Below, one piece after another: positions 36,605 to 46,026 of a stretch of DNA of 64,000 nucleotides. The DNA lies in assembly GCF_900094555.1 (NCBI RefSeq), contig NZ_FMAC01000002.1, positions 558,001-622,000 on the forward strand. The letters run 5' to 3'. A program made the position numbers and the translations under genes. The notes below the pieces were generated by a model, which searched no databases, was not told the DNA's origin, and worked only from the letters and a program-made list of their open reading frames with translations. This DNA comes from Martinezella hainanensis (lineage in GTDB: Bacteria; Pseudomonadota; Alphaproteobacteria; Rhizobiales; Rhizobiaceae). Position 1 is the first letter of the stretch. The number at the start of each line of letters is the position of its first letter.

Positions 36605-37717
36605 ATGGCGGAAATCCGGATCGAACAAGTTCGCAAGGCCTATGGGCGCAATCCGGTCGTTCATGGCGTCGACCTGAATTTCCGATCGGGCGAATTTGTC
36701 GTCATCCTCGGCCCGTCCGGCTGTGGCAAGTCCACGTTGCTGCGAATGATCGCAGGACTTGAGGACATCACCTCAGGCGAGATCATCATCGACGGCAAGG
36801 TGGTCAACCAGCTCGAGCCGCGCGAGCGTGGCTGCGCCATGGTTTTCCAGAATTATGCGCTCTATCCGCACATGGATGTCGCCGCCAACATGGGCTATGC
36901 GCTCAAGGTCGCCGGCGTGCCGCGCGAGGAGCGCGATCGCCGTATCAAGGAAACCGCCAAGATCGTCGGCCTCGAAGATTTCCTCGCCCGCAAGCCGGCC
37001 GAACTTTCCGGCGGTCAGCGCCAGCGCGTCGCCATGGGCCGCGCCATCATCCGCGAACCGAAGGTCTTCCTGTTCGACGAGCCGCTCTCCAACCTCGATG
37101 CCAAGCTGCGCGTGCAGATGCGCGTGGAAATCCGCCGCCTGCACAAGCGCCTGTCGGCCACTTCCGTTTTCGTGACGCACGACCAGGTCGAGGCCATGAC
37201 GCTCGCCGACAAGCTCGTCGTCATGTACAAGGGCAATGTCGAGCAGGTCGGCACGCCGCTCGAAGTCTACAACACGCCGCGCACCCGCTTCGTCGGCTCC
37301 TTCATCGGCTCGCCGGCCATGAACTTCCTGGAAGGCACCTTCGCGGCCAACGGCGAGCAATTCATCTTCGACGGCATTCCGATTGCCATCGACGCCAATA
37401 TCGGCAAGCGCCACGCCGGCCAGCCGGTCGCTCTCGGCCTCCGCCCTGAGCACGCACGTCTCGTTCCTGCCGGTACGCCCGGCGCCATCCCGGCAACGGT
37501 GGATTTCGTCGAAGAACTCGGTGCCGGCCGTGTCATCCATTGCGATATCAATGGTTCGAGCTTCGCCGTTGCCGTTGCCGATCATACCACAGGCCAGACC
37601 GGCCAGTCCGTTGCGCTGGAACTGCCGCAGCAGCACACGCATCTCTTCGCTCAGGATACCGGGCTGCGGCTGGATGCCGTCGCCTCCGTCACGCCTCTCA
37701 AGGTGCTGGCAAGCTGA
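36605..37717 (+). CDS. ugpC: sn-Glycerol-3-phosphate ABC transporter, ATP-binding protein
   Basis: 370 residues. Walker [10 protein letters not shown], signature [14 protein letters not shown], Walker [17 protein letters not shown], and a C-terminal OB-type regulatory domain from about 240 with LGLRPEH. This is the MalK/UgpC class that powers import of glycerol-3-phosphate and its diesters with UgpAE. It stands alone on the plus strand behind a Pho box with its own terminator, 2.3 kb from the opposite-strand ugpBAE genes, whereas these four genes normally form one operon. The nearby ugpBAE set supports Ugp over a sugar transporter. Confidence 0.88.
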   Translation: MAEIRIEQVRKAYGRNPVVHGVDLNFRSGEFVVILGPSGCGKSTLLRMIAGLEDITSGEIIIDGKVVNQLEPRERGCAMVFQNYALYPHMDVAANMGYALKVAGVPREERDRRIKETAKIVGLEDFLARKPAELSGGQRQRVAMGRAIIREPKVFLFDEPLSNLDAKLRVQMRVEIRRLHKRLSATSVFVTHDQVEAMTLADKLVVMYKGNVEQVGTPLEVYNTPRTRFVGSFIGSPAMNFLEGTFAANGEQFIFDGIPIAIDANIGKRHAGQPVALGLRPEHARLVPAGTPGAIPATVDFVEELGAGRVIHCDINGSSFAVAVADHTTGQTGQSVALELPQQHTHLFAQDTGLRLDAVASVTPLKVLAS

Positions 37718-37745
37718 TTTCAAACATAACTTTTCAGTAGGTGTT

Positions 37746-37778
37746 GCCCGGAAGTTTTCCCGACTTCCGGGCTTTTTT
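37746..37778 (+). terminator. Terminator of ugpC
   Basis: Perfect ten-base stem GCCCGGAAGT / ACTTCCGGGC, seven-base loop, then six T. Strong rho-independent signal. Confidence 0.9.
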
Positions 37779-37829
37779 GTACGCACCATCCAACGAATGC
37801 AGGCAAGCCGGTTTAGATCCGCCCACAGA

Positions 37830-39446
37830 TCATTTCGAGCATTCGAAATTCTCAGCCTTGTTGGGATCGATCGCGCCGGTTTTGTACTTCGGATAGGACG
37901 GATATTCGCACATGGGTCGTGCACGGCCGCTACCATCCTTGCCGGCATCGCTGACGACCAGGTTCTCCGGAGCTTTCCCTTTTTCGGCCCAGTTCTCCAG
38001 CGCTGTCAGCGGATCCCAGGCGGCGATGAACTTGCCGCTGCCATGGCCGAAGCCGGGCACGAGGTAGAAGCGCATGAAGCTGTGGACGTTGTTTGCCCCC
38101 ATCGTTTTGACGAGACGCTCATAATAGGACACCGTGTTGTAGGACGAGATCGCGAAATCGATGGTGCCGTGCATCAGCAGCATCTTGCCGCCGCGTTTCT
38201 CGAAGGCGGAGAGGTCGGCGCTGTTTGCATCGATCAGCTTGGAAACCTGTGCAATCCGCTTGGCATATTTCGTCGGATCGAACGTTATCGAGGCGAATTT
38301 CGGATCCTGCACGACCGCATAACGGATCATTGGATCGGCAAGGACGGCCAGTCCGAAATTGGCGAAGGGTGTCGGTGGTGTCGTCAGATCAGGCGACGAG
38401 CCGAAACTCCAAAGGCCGTAGAGATCGCCGCCCTGAAAAATCGGCCAGCGCGGGAAGCCATCGACACCATCCTCCAGCCTGACCGGAGACTTGTAAGGCG
38501 TGTTGATGGTCTTCAGTACGGCGATCTGTGGATCCGAAAGGCAGGTATCGCCTTCATCCTTGCCGCTTGCGCAACGAAGATCTTCGACCTTGAAGGTCGC
38601 ATCGCACGCTGCCGTATTCGAAATGAGACCGTCTTCGATACCGTCGAGCTTGTCGCACGCCTTGGTGACGGTGGTGTTGAGCAGCTCCACTTTCGCCGGG
38701 TTCAGATAGGCGCCGTTCTTGTAGAAAGCCTTTGCAAGATAATTGCCGGAAAGCTGCAGGGCGGAGAAGGGATTGGCGGGGTGGGTGATGATGGCGCCGT
38801 CATAGTCGGCCGGCCAGCGCTGGATCGCGATCAGGGATTCATGCCCGCCTTGGGAATTGCCCTGAATATAGCTCTTCTGTGGCTTCCGGCCGTAATAGCT
38901 GCCGACCACGACCATTGTGACGTCATGGGTCTTCTTGATCTGCAGACCGCCGAAATTGGCCAGCGCCTCGTCGTTCAGAAGGAATTTGCCGTCAAGCACC
39001 GAAGGAGACTGGTGGCCACTGTCGCTGCCGAAGGTGACATAGCCGCGCTGCAGCGGCGTCTTGACGGCGTCCGATCCAAAGGAGATGTTCTTGACCGCCT
39101 CGATCAGAATTCCGTCATATCCGCCACCGCCATATTGGATGATCTTGTCGTTCCAGGAGAGCGGTAGGTTGATTTGGAAGTTGATGTTCGGTGCCTTGGG
39201 ATCAATAGGCTCGATCCCGCCCAGCACCTTGCAGAAACCACCACCTGCGGCTTGTTCGCCTTTGGCAAGATCGGCGGAATAGATAACAGCACGGCGAGCC
39301 GGCTCACCGATCTTCTCGGGTGAAATCAACATCCCGCGCAGAGCCATGCAATGCGCCTCTTCCGGCGTCGGCATGGTTTGAGCGTTACTGATGCCAGCAC
39401 TCAAGAAAAGCACCGTATTCGCCGTGATCAATTGCCAAAGTCTCAT
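37830..39446 (-). CDS. Tannase/feruloyl esterase-family hydrolase, exported
   Basis: 538 residues with a signal peptide ending near SNAQT. Family features: nucleophile GNSQGGHE, acid in MLMHGTIDFAIS and His in VPGFGHGSG, plus several paired cysteines (HCMAL, FCKVLG, ACDKLDG, AACDATF, RCASG, TCLSD) expected for the disulfide-rich lid. It hydrolyses aromatic esters such as tannins or feruloylated plant polymers, consistent with a plant-associated host. It separates ugpC from ugpBAE. Confidence 0.88.
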   Translation of the reverse strand: MRLWQLITANTVLFLSAGISNAQTMPTPEEAHCMALRGMLISPEKIGEPARRAVIYSADLAKGEQAAGGGFCKVLGGIEPIDPKAPNINFQINLPLSWNDKIIQYGGGGYDGILIEAVKNISFGSDAVKTPLQRGYVTFGSDSGHQSPSVLDGKFLLNDEALANFGGLQIKKTHDVTMVVVGSYYGRKPQKSYIQGNSQGGHESLIAIQRWPADYDGAIITHPANPFSALQLSGNYLAKAFYKNGAYLNPAKVELLNTTVTKACDKLDGIEDGLISNTAACDATFKVEDLRCASGKDEGDTCLSDPQIAVLKTINTPYKSPVRLEDGVDGFPRWPIFQGGDLYGLWSFGSSPDLTTPPTPFANFGLAVLADPMIRYAVVQDPKFASITFDPTKYAKRIAQVSKLIDANSADLSAFEKRGGKMLLMHGTIDFAISSYNTVSYYERLVKTMGANNVHSFMRFYLVPGFGHGSGKFIAAWDPLTALENWAEKGKAPENLVVSDAGKDGSGRARPMCEYPSYPKYKTGAIDPNKAENFECSK

Positions 39447-40007
39447 TGCATCCTCCTCTTTGCAATTTCGAAACGCTCACGCGGTTGGACTTGTCACCCC
39501 GAAGAATTCTTCGGTTCGCTCCGGAAATTCTGCGCGTGCGACATCGCTTCGTCACGGATACCGGCCGCACCTCAGCGATGCGGAACGAGATCACGACGAA
39601 CAAGATGCGGCTAGCGGAAGCTTGACGACTCCTCCAATCGGCCTCTCCATCCGATTGCGTCAGTGAAAAATGCCGGGAACGACGGAGCGTCACAATGCAT
39701 TTTTCAAGCAATAAATTGCACTAATCGAACATCTGTAGGTGGGCCAAGCTTTGCCCCGGAGCGGGATGCCGAAGCCTTTATGATGTTGCGGTCAGATCAT
39801 TCGGTGGGGAAGTTCGGCCGCGGTAAATGCTTGCGGCAGGTGCGTTCGCGCGGGTGCGAGCAATCGAGGTGGCAATCGGCCGGCTCGGAGCAGCGGCATT
39901 GCTTGGAGGATCGGGTGAGGGCGATAACCCCAGCGCCGAGACGGCTCGTCGGCGGCTCCCCTGTCAGAAACTGTCGCGCCCGCAGGCGGGCGCGACAGAT
40001 GATCATA
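39447..40007. other. Intergenic region between tannase and ugpE
   Basis: 561 bases. Apart from the terminator of ugpE at its right end I see no gene. No frame reads like protein, and no transposon ends are visible. This is where ugpC would be expected in the canonical ugpBAEC order, so the region may be the scar of a rearrangement. Confidence 0.4.
39966..39998 (-). terminator. Terminator of the ugpBAE operon
   Basis: Perfect 13-base stem CTGTCGCGCCCGC / GCGGGCGCGACAG with a two-base centre, followed on the minus strand by TTTCT, ten bases past the ugpE stop. Confidence 0.75.
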
Positions 40008-40922
40008 TCACTTCTCGGTCGCGATCAGGCCGCGAACGAACCAGCGCTGCATCAACACGACGACCAGTAGCGGCGGCAGCATGACGATCAGCGTGCCGGC
40101 CATGGCGATATGCCATTCCGGAAGGCCGCCGACGTTCGGGATGAGCGATTTGAGTTCGTGTACGGCCGTCACATGCGCGGGATCTGTGGTGACGAGCAGC
40201 GGCCATAGATACTGATTCCAGGCCCAGAGGAACATGATGGTGCCGAGTGCCGCCATATTGGTGCGCGACAGCGGCAGCAGGATGTCGATGAAGAAGCGCA
40301 GTGCTCCGGCGCCGTCCATGCGGGCGGCCTCGGTTAACTCGTCCGGGATCGTCAGGAAGAACTGACGATAGAGGAAGGTGCCTGTCGCTGTCGCGATCAG
40401 TGGCAGGATCAAGCCGAGCGAGGAGTTGAGCAGTCCGAAATTCAGCGCGACCTCAACGCCTGTAAGCCTTCCGATAAGCCAGGTGATACCGGTAATGTCG
40501 AGAATCCCCTGGAAGGGTGACAAGACGTTTGCTGCGACCGCATAGGTCGGCACGATACGCACTTCGAGCGGCAGCATCAGCGTTATGAAAATCAGCCAGA
40601 AGATGAAGTGACGGCCGGGATAGCGGAAGTAGACCAGCGAAAACGCGGTGATCGCTGAAATGATCACCTTTCCTGCCGCCACGCCGCTGGCAAAGATCAG
40701 GCTGTTCAGCAGCTTGGGGCCAAGATTGGCGGTTGTCCAGGCCGTCTGCATATTGGCCCAGAAATCCGAGCCGGGGATCAGCGACATCGGCACTTTGTTG
40801 ACGTCGGCGATGTTGTGGGATGCCGCGATGGCAACGATGGCTATCGGACCCACTGCCACCAAGAAGCCGATAAACAGGATTAGATGAGTGAAGAAATTGA
40901 GAATGGGTGTGCGCTCGACCAT
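40008..40922 (-). CDS. ugpE: Glycerol-3-phosphate ABC transporter permease
   Basis: 304 residues, six predicted membrane helices, with the MalG-type coupling loop DELTEAARMDGAGALRFF (EAA motif) facing the ATPase. Located seven bases after ugpA, so cotranscribed. With UgpA it forms the inner-membrane channel of the Ugp importer. Confidence 0.88.
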   Translation of the reverse strand: MVERTPILNFFTHLILFIGFLVAVGPIAIVAIAASHNIADVNKVPMSLIPGSDFWANMQTAWTTANLGPKLLNSLIFASGVAAGKVIISAITAFSLVYFRYPGRHFIFWLIFITLMLPLEVRIVPTYAVAANVLSPFQGILDITGITWLIGRLTGVEVALNFGLLNSSLGLILPLIATATGTFLYRQFFLTIPDELTEAARMDGAGALRFFIDILLPLSRTNMAALGTIMFLWAWNQYLWPLLVTTDPAHVTAVHELKSLIPNVGGLPEWHIAMAGTLIVMLPPLLVVVLMQRWFVRGLIATEK

Positions 40923-40929
40923 GTCAGCC

Positions 40930-41814
40930 TCAACGGTAATGCACGCGCTTCTCGATGAAGCGGAACTGGAAGACGGTGAGCACGATGATCAGCAGCATCA
41001 GAATGATGCTCTGCGCCGCCGCGCCGGAAAAATCGAGTCCTTTGAAGCCATCGGAATAAATCTTGTAGACCATGAGATTGGTCGAGTTGTGCGGGCCGCC
41101 TGATGTCATGATGTCGACGATGCCGAAAGAATCCTGGAAGCTCTCGGTGATGTTGATGACGAGCAGGAAGAAGATGGTGGGTGTGATCAACGGGAACTGG
41201 ACATCCCAGAAGCGACGGAGGACGCTCGAACCGTCCATGGCAGCCGCTTCAATCAGCGAACGAGGAATTGCCTGGAAAGCGGCCAAGAAAAAGATAAAGC
41301 TGTAAGCGATATATTTCCAAGAGAAGGCGGCGATGATGCAGGCCATCGCGGCGTTGCCGTCGAGGCCCGGATCCCAGATGCCCGGCCACCACTGATTGAC
41401 GACGGCGATAAGACCTGCCTCCGGCGCGAGGATGAAGCGGAAGGCCATTGCCGATGCGGGGGCTGCGATGCCGTAGGGCCAGATCAGTACCACGCGGTAG
41501 ATTTTCGAACCGCGCATTTGCCGATCGGTCAACGCTGCGAGTATGAGCCCGCCCACCATGGAAATGCCAGTGCTGATCACCGCGAAGGTGATGCTGATCG
41601 TGACCGAGTTCCAGTAGTCCGCATTGGCAATAATGGATTTGAAATTATCGAGGCCGACCCAGATATTGCCGCCGCCCCAGGGCTGCTGCAGCGTTACCGA
41701 CCAGAAGACCGCCTGACCGGCCGGCCAATAGAAGAAGGTGAAAATGAGGAGCAACTGCGGCACTGCGAACAGGATGCCGACGCTCCATTTGCTGAAAGTT
41801 ATGCGCTTTTCCAT
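40930..41814 (-). CDS. ugpA: Glycerol-3-phosphate ABC transporter permease
   Basis: 294 residues, six membrane helices, MalF-type EAA loop RSLIEAAAMDGSSVLRRFWD. The N-terminal MEKRITFSKWSVGILFAVPQ is a typical start. Follows ugpB after 98 bases containing a stable hairpin that probably lowers expression relative to the binding protein. Confidence 0.88.
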   Translation of the reverse strand: MEKRITFSKWSVGILFAVPQLLLIFTFFYWPAGQAVFWSVTLQQPWGGGNIWVGLDNFKSIIANADYWNSVTISITFAVISTGISMVGGLILAALTDRQMRGSKIYRVVLIWPYGIAAPASAMAFRFILAPEAGLIAVVNQWWPGIWDPGLDGNAAMACIIAAFSWKYIAYSFIFFLAAFQAIPRSLIEAAAMDGSSVLRRFWDVQFPLITPTIFFLLVINITESFQDSFGIVDIMTSGGPHNSTNLMVYKIYSDGFKGLDFSGAAAQSIILMLLIIVLTVFQFRFIEKRVHYR

Positions 41815-41863
41815 TGTCTCTTCCGGCTGGGGATCCCGATACCACGCTTGCTCTCATAACGAA

Positions 41864-41888
41864 CGTCCGCCGGGAAACCCGGCGGACG
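41864..41888 (-). promoter_or_regulatory. ugpB-ugpA intercistronic hairpin
   Basis: Perfect 11-base stem CGTCCGCCGGG / CCCGGCGGACG with a three-base loop, without a T-run. Hairpins at this place in binding-protein operons stabilise the upstream message and raise the ratio of binding protein to permease. Confidence 0.6.
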
Positions 41889-41912
41889 CTGCTGTTTCAT
41901 GAGCTGTGCGGC

Positions 41913-43265
41913 TTACGGCAGCTGCTTGCCCTTGTAGGTGGCTTCGAAACGCTCGAGGACAGCGTCGCCGTTCTTGACGAGATTGTCGATGCCTTCCTGG
42001 GCGCTGACCTTGTTGGCGAAGATGGCCTGCATCTGGTTGCCGAATTCAGCGCGGATCTGCGTGAAGCTGCCGAGGCGGACGCCGCGGGTGATCGGGGTCG
42101 GCTCGGAAGCGGTCAAGCTGGCGATGGCGACTTCGCGGCCCTTATAAGGAGCCTTGTCGTAGAAGCCGGAGGACTTCATGAATTCGAAGCCGGACTTCGT
42201 AACCGGGATGTAGCCGGTGTTGGTCGACCAGAAGAGAGCGGTTTCCGGCTTGGCGATGAAGTTCAGGAACGCAGCAGCGCCCTTGTACTCGTCAGAGGAC
42301 TTGCCCGAGAGAACCCAGAGCGAAGCGCCGCCGACGAGCGAATTCTTGCGCTCGGTGCCAGCGTAGACCGGGAGTTCGGCAACATCCCAGTTCATGCCAG
42401 CCTTCTGGGTCTTGGTGACAGTGCCATGGTCGCCGACCGAGGTCATGATCATTTGGCAATCGCCCGAAGCGAAGGCCTGAACCATGTCCTGACCGAGGTC
42501 CTTGGACTTGATCTTGATGAGGCCCTGGTCGTACCAGCTCTTGAGGTCGGTGACGTACTTGACGAACTTGGTCTTGTTGACGGTCAGACGAGCGTCGAGG
42601 CCGTCATAGCCGTTGTTCTTCGTGGCAACCGGCTGGTCGTGGATAGCAGAGAACTGCTCCATCAGCTGCCAGCTTTCGTTGCCGGAGATGTTGATTGCCA
42701 TCGGGCAATCATAGCCGGCGCCCTTCAGCGCCTTCATGTCTTCGGCAGCTTCTTCCCAGGTCTTCGGAGCGGCAGTCTTGCCAATCTTCGCGAAGGCGTC
42801 CTTGTTCCAGTAGAGCAGGGCGGTCGAAGAGTTGAAGGGGAAGGAAAGCAGTTCGCCCTTTGATGTGGCGTAGTAGCGGGCAATACCCGGGAAATAGTTG
42901 TTCCAGTCGACCTTGTAGCCGTTCTCTGCCATCAGCTTGTTGACCGGATAGTAGGCGCCCGAAAGCATCATCGTTGCCGTACCGACGTCATAGACCTGAA
43001 CGATCGTCGGCTGCTTGCCGGCGCGGAAGGCGGCAATCGTGTTCTGCAGAGCGGCGTCGTAGTTGCCCTGGCTGACGCAGGAAACTTCGTAATCCTTCTG
43101 GGAATCGTTGAAGTTCTTGCACATGGTCTCAACGACGCGCTGCAGGTCGCCCGACAGGCCAAACCAGAAATCGAACTTGACCGGAGCAGCGGCAGCCGGC
43201 ATCGCCAAAGCGACGCTCATGACGCCAGCAGCGGCGGCAGAAATGTAACTTTTAAGTTTCGACAT
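41913..43265 (-). CDS. ugpB: Glycerol-3-phosphate-binding periplasmic protein
   Basis: 450 residues from the ATG at 43265 with AAAGGAAA upstream. Signal peptide MSKLKSYISAAAAGVMSVAL ending at AAA-APVKFDFWFG. The mature protein is a cluster B binding protein beginning FWFGLSGDLQRVVE, the Ugp-type variant of the WHAM/WH start of UgpB. Captures glycerol-3-phosphate for UgpAE. A second, weaker Pho-type repeat lies about 66 bases upstream. Confidence 0.92.
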   Translation of the reverse strand: MSKLKSYISAAAAGVMSVALAMPAAAAPVKFDFWFGLSGDLQRVVETMCKNFNDSQKDYEVSCVSQGNYDAALQNTIAAFRAGKQPTIVQVYDVGTATMMLSGAYYPVNKLMAENGYKVDWNNYFPGIARYYATSKGELLSFPFNSSTALLYWNKDAFAKIGKTAAPKTWEEAAEDMKALKGAGYDCPMAINISGNESWQLMEQFSAIHDQPVATKNNGYDGLDARLTVNKTKFVKYVTDLKSWYDQGLIKIKSKDLGQDMVQAFASGDCQMIMTSVGDHGTVTKTQKAGMNWDVAELPVYAGTERKNSLVGGASLWVLSGKSSDEYKGAAAFLNFIAKPETALFWSTNTGYIPVTKSGFEFMKSSGFYDKAPYKGREVAIASLTASEPTPITRGVRLGSFTQIRAEFGNQMQAIFANKVSAQEGIDNLVKNGDAVLERFEATYKGKQLP

Positions 43266-43592
43266 AATCTTATTTCCTTTTGAAAGCTTGGAACCGGTGG
43301 TCTTGCGCAAGTCCGCGGTAGCGCGGGTTATAGACAAGCTGTGTGACAGTTTGTTGAGGGCAAGAATCCCGCATTGACGGGCTTTTTCACAAGGCTAGCG
43401 GCTTTGCAGAGGAGCGCTCCTTGCAGGATCGTACATTTGAGATTTTGCTAGTCAAGAGATGTGGGTCGAACAGGTTCGCCCATAGATTGTTGATCGGCTA
43501 AAAAGACATGATGCGCCTTCCTTGCCTGTGCCCGGAGCGATGTTGCAAGATTGTCGGCGGGACGTTCGGACGGCATTGGAGGGAATGAAAAT
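43266..43592. other. Divergent promoter region ugpB / acetyltransferase
   Basis: 327 bases. Contains the weak Pho-type repeat CTGTCAC-ACAG-CTTGTCT on the minus strand (43332-43349) upstream of ugpB and the acetyltransferase promoter. No gene or RNA recognised. Confidence 0.4.
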
Positions 43593-44150
43593 ATGGGTCT
43601 CAGCGAGCGGCAGAAAATGGCGGCGGGGGAGTGGTACTGCTGTTTCGATCCGGAACTCGACGCCTTGCGCTGGCAGGCGCGCGAGGCTGTGCATGCACAT
43701 AATACAATGCCGCCCTCCCAACGCGGCAATCTCGCGCCAGCTTTGTCTGCGCTCTTTGCTGACATCGGCGAGAGCGTCTTCATCGAGGCGCCGTTTCACT
43801 GCTCCTATGGTATCAATATTTCGCTCGGCCGCCGGGTCTACATGAACGCCGGCTGTACGATCCTCGATAGCGCAAGCGTCCGTATCGGCGATGGCAGCAT
43901 GCTCGGGCCGGGCGTCCATATCTATTGTGCTGAGCACCATAAGGATGCCGAATTGCGCGGAGCGGGTCTGGAAGTCGCCCGGCCAGTGACGATCGGCAAA
44001 AGCGTGTGGATCGGTGGAGGGGTGATCCTCGTCGGAGGCGTCACGATCGGCGATGGCGCGATCATCGGCGCCGGCACGGTCGTGACCAGAGATGTCGCGC
44101 CCGGTGCGACCGTTGTCGGCAATCCGGCTCGCCCTGTTCGCGCGGGATAA
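43593..44150 (+). CDS. Sugar O-acetyltransferase (LacA/NodL/Maa type)
   Basis: 185 residues from the ATG at 43593, preceded by GGAGGGA. N-terminal helical cap then a left-handed beta-helix of hexapeptide repeats, with ILDSASVRIGDGSMLGPGVHIY, the catalytic His in CAEHH, and SVWIGGGVILVGGVTIG. Trimeric acetyl-CoA transferase acting on the 6-OH of a sugar. Maltose acetyltransferase is as likely as NodL; there are no nodulation genes nearby. Confidence 0.9.
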   Translation: MGLSERQKMAAGEWYCCFDPELDALRWQAREAVHAHNTMPPSQRGNLAPALSALFADIGESVFIEAPFHCSYGINISLGRRVYMNAGCTILDSASVRIGDGSMLGPGVHIYCAEHHKDAELRGAGLEVARPVTIGKSVWIGGGVILVGGVTIGDGAIIGAGTVVTRDVAPGATVVGNPARPVRAG

Positions 44151-44159
44151 GAGGGAAGC

Positions 44160-44471
44160 TCAGTTTGCCGGGCGGCGTTTTCGCGTCCACCATACGGCGA
44201 AGCGGCGGCGCCAGCGGCGAACCATCGGCATGTCGTGCGAGAGCACGATGAAGCCCAGTGGCAGCATCCAGAAGCCGAGCACCGGCAGAAAGCCGAGCAG
44301 GCCACCGAAAATGAGCGCTACACCCACGCCGACGCGGGCAAGACGTGATCGGGGCAGGGGAATTCTCACCGAGCCGAAAACCAGCTCGCGCGTGGAGGGA
44401 TCAATGCCAAAACGGCGGGTTTTCCGGCCATTTCGATCGGCATTTGCTGTCGTTTCGCTTTGATCGGTCAT
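44160..44471 (-). CDS. Small membrane protein, uncharacterised
   Basis: 103 residues from the ATG at 44471. Charged N-terminus (about 1-45), one or two hydrophobic segments near 47-78 (GVGVALIFGGLLGFLPVLGF and WMLPLGFIVLSHD) and a basic C-terminus rich in RRWRRR. Converges on the acetyltransferase, nine bases away. I recognise no named family. Confidence 0.65.
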   Translation of the reverse strand: MTDQSETTANADRNGRKTRRFGIDPSTRELVFGSVRIPLPRSRLARVGVGVALIFGGLLGFLPVLGFWMLPLGFIVLSHDMPMVRRWRRRFAVWWTRKRRPAN

Positions 44472-44587
44472 CCACAGGAAATGGTGGCGCGAGGAAATAA
44501 TGCAAGAGAATGCGATTTTTTTGAAAAAACCGCTTGGCAAATCGGGAAAGCATTTGTATTACCCCGCTCACACCGCGCCAAGCGCAT

Positions 44588-44662
44588 TCCCTGGTAGCTC
44601 AGCGGTAGAGCATTCGACTGTTAATCGACAGGTCGCCGGTTCGAATCCGGCCCGGGGAGCCA
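44588..44662 (+). tRNA. tRNA-Asn (anticodon GTT)
   Basis: Complete cloverleaf: acceptor TCCCTGG/CCGGGGA, D-arm GCTCAGCGGTAGAGC, anticodon loop CTGTTAA giving GTT, T-arm CGCCGGTTCGAATCCGGC, discriminator G and encoded CCA. Confidence 0.96.
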
Positions 44663-44961
44663 CTCTTCTTATACAGAACATTTGCAGCAGGTGTCGGCGC
44701 TTACGCGCCAGATGACCCGATCCAATGTCGGCTGTTCTGAAGCTCGATGAATGTCGGCGGGCTTATACCAGCGCATTTTTGCAGTTTTATTGCACATGCC
44801 TCGGGATATTGATTCCGGCGGGAGTCCGCTCTGTTCGATGACCGTATCTTCGTTGACCTCGCTTTCTCGTTCGTGCCAGATTGCCGCCGCTTGTCAGCCA
44901 GGCACGAAAGTCCGTTGGGCGATTGGGGATCTGGGCCAGATTCGGCGCATTGGGGGATAAG

Positions 44962-45366
44962 ATGGCTGAGAATACGAACTTTCGTCGAGGAGTGGCGTTG
45001 GGATGGGTTCTGAGCGCAATCGTGATTCTTGCGTTGGCGACCGATGCGGCCGTTAATCTGTTTGCACCATCATTGGTTAGCGCACAGATGGAGGAGACGG
45101 GCTTTCCCGCCGGTCTGGCAACGCCGGTTGGCCTAATCATCCTCGTCTGCGTCGTTCTTTATGCAATTCCGCGCACCGCAGTCCTTGGAGCGATCCTTGC
45201 GACCGGTTTCTTCGGCGGCGCTATTTGCGCCCATTTCCGCCTCGGAGAAATTGGGTCTCCTCCACAACTTATAAGTTTGTTTCTCGGCGTCCTCACATGG
45301 GGTGGTCTCTATCTTCGCGACGAACGGGTTCGACGCCTGCTGCCCCTTCGTTCGGTGAACGGCTAA
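44962..45366 (+). CDS. DoxX-like (DoxX_2) membrane protein
   Basis: 134 residues from the ATG at 44962 with GGGGGATA upstream. Four membrane helices with the family landmarks VNLFAPSLV, VCVVLYAIPRTAVLGAIL, FFGGAICAHFR and WGGLYLRDERVR. Some DoxX proteins act with respiratory or thiol enzymes, but the DoxX_2 group has no fixed role. Confidence 0.82.
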   Translation: MAENTNFRRGVALGWVLSAIVILALATDAAVNLFAPSLVSAQMEETGFPAGLATPVGLIILVCVVLYAIPRTAVLGAILATGFFGGAICAHFRLGEIGSPPQLISLFLGVLTWGGLYLRDERVRRLLPLRSVNG

Positions 45367-45677
45367 AAATTGAAGCATAGCTCGTTCAGGATTTTTGCGA
45401 TGCAATAACAATATCTTGCGCCGCACATCGTCTCGATCGTCATCGCGGTTGGTAGCGGGCTAATGAGAGTGTGCCAACGCGACACATCCGTGGTTTTCGA
45501 GGGCTCGCGGCGACGGCTCTCGGGCGGATATATGTGGTATTTCTGAGAAAATTAGTTCAAGGTATGGTTGCTCTCACGAATGTGAGAAGATGTTCATGTG
45601 TCGTTAATGCGACGCGGCGCATGAACATAGATGCGCGATCCGCGCAGCATAGTCCCCCAATGCTTTAGAGGTTCGAC
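45367..45677. other. Leader region of His-rich peptide gene
   Basis: 311 bases without a gene. At 45591-45627 a nested hairpin TGTTCATG...CATGAACA encloses GTCG-N6-CGAC and lies about 50 bases before the next start codon, probably in the untranslated leader, where it could act as an RNA or protein-binding regulatory element. Confidence 0.4.
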
Positions 45678-45857
45678 ATGAAAAATCTGATTCTTGCTTC
45701 TGCAGTTGCCGTGGCATCGGTTTTTGCCGTCAGCGCGCCGTCCGAGGCCGCTCCGATGCATCATCGTCATCACCATCATCATCACTGCTACATGAAGAAG
45801 GTAAAACACCGGGTTCACGGCCGCTGGGTCGTTCGTCGGGTACGCGTCTGTCGCTAA
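45678..45857 (+). CDS. Small exported His-rich peptide
   Basis: 59 residues. A signal peptide (MKNLILASAVAVASVFAVSA, cleavage near SEAA) is followed by APMHHRHHHHHH, a Cys, and a basic tail KHRVHGRWVVRRVRVCR with a second Cys. The mature peptide of about 33 residues has nine His, two Cys and many Arg/Lys; it could bind metal (Cu, Ni, Zn) in the periplasm. Basic, His-containing exported peptides are frequent in rhizobia but not assigned. A GC-rich hairpin (45904-45931) follows. Confidence 0.7.
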   Translation: MKNLILASAVAVASVFAVSAPSEAAPMHHRHHHHHHCYMKKVKHRVHGRWVVRRVRVCR

Positions 45858-45903
45858 TCGGTAGGCGCACGGAACTGGCGCAAGTTCCGTTCTAAGCTTA
45901 GTC

Positions 45904-45931
45904 GGCCGCTGCCGGGGTTCCGGCAGCGGCC
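45904..45931 (+). terminator. Hairpin after the His-rich peptide gene
   Basis: Perfect 12-base stem GGCCGCTGCCGG / CCGGCAGCGGCC with a four-base loop. No T-run follows directly (GTATCATTT), so it is a weak terminator or a message-stabilising hairpin. Confidence 0.5.
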
Positions 45932-46026
45932 GTATCATTTCAGGGCTGCTCTTAGCGGCCGATCCTTTCGTTGAGCATCAAGTGCTTGCGGGGAGGTGCG
46001 GCGCCTTGATCGCTGACAAAGCGGAG

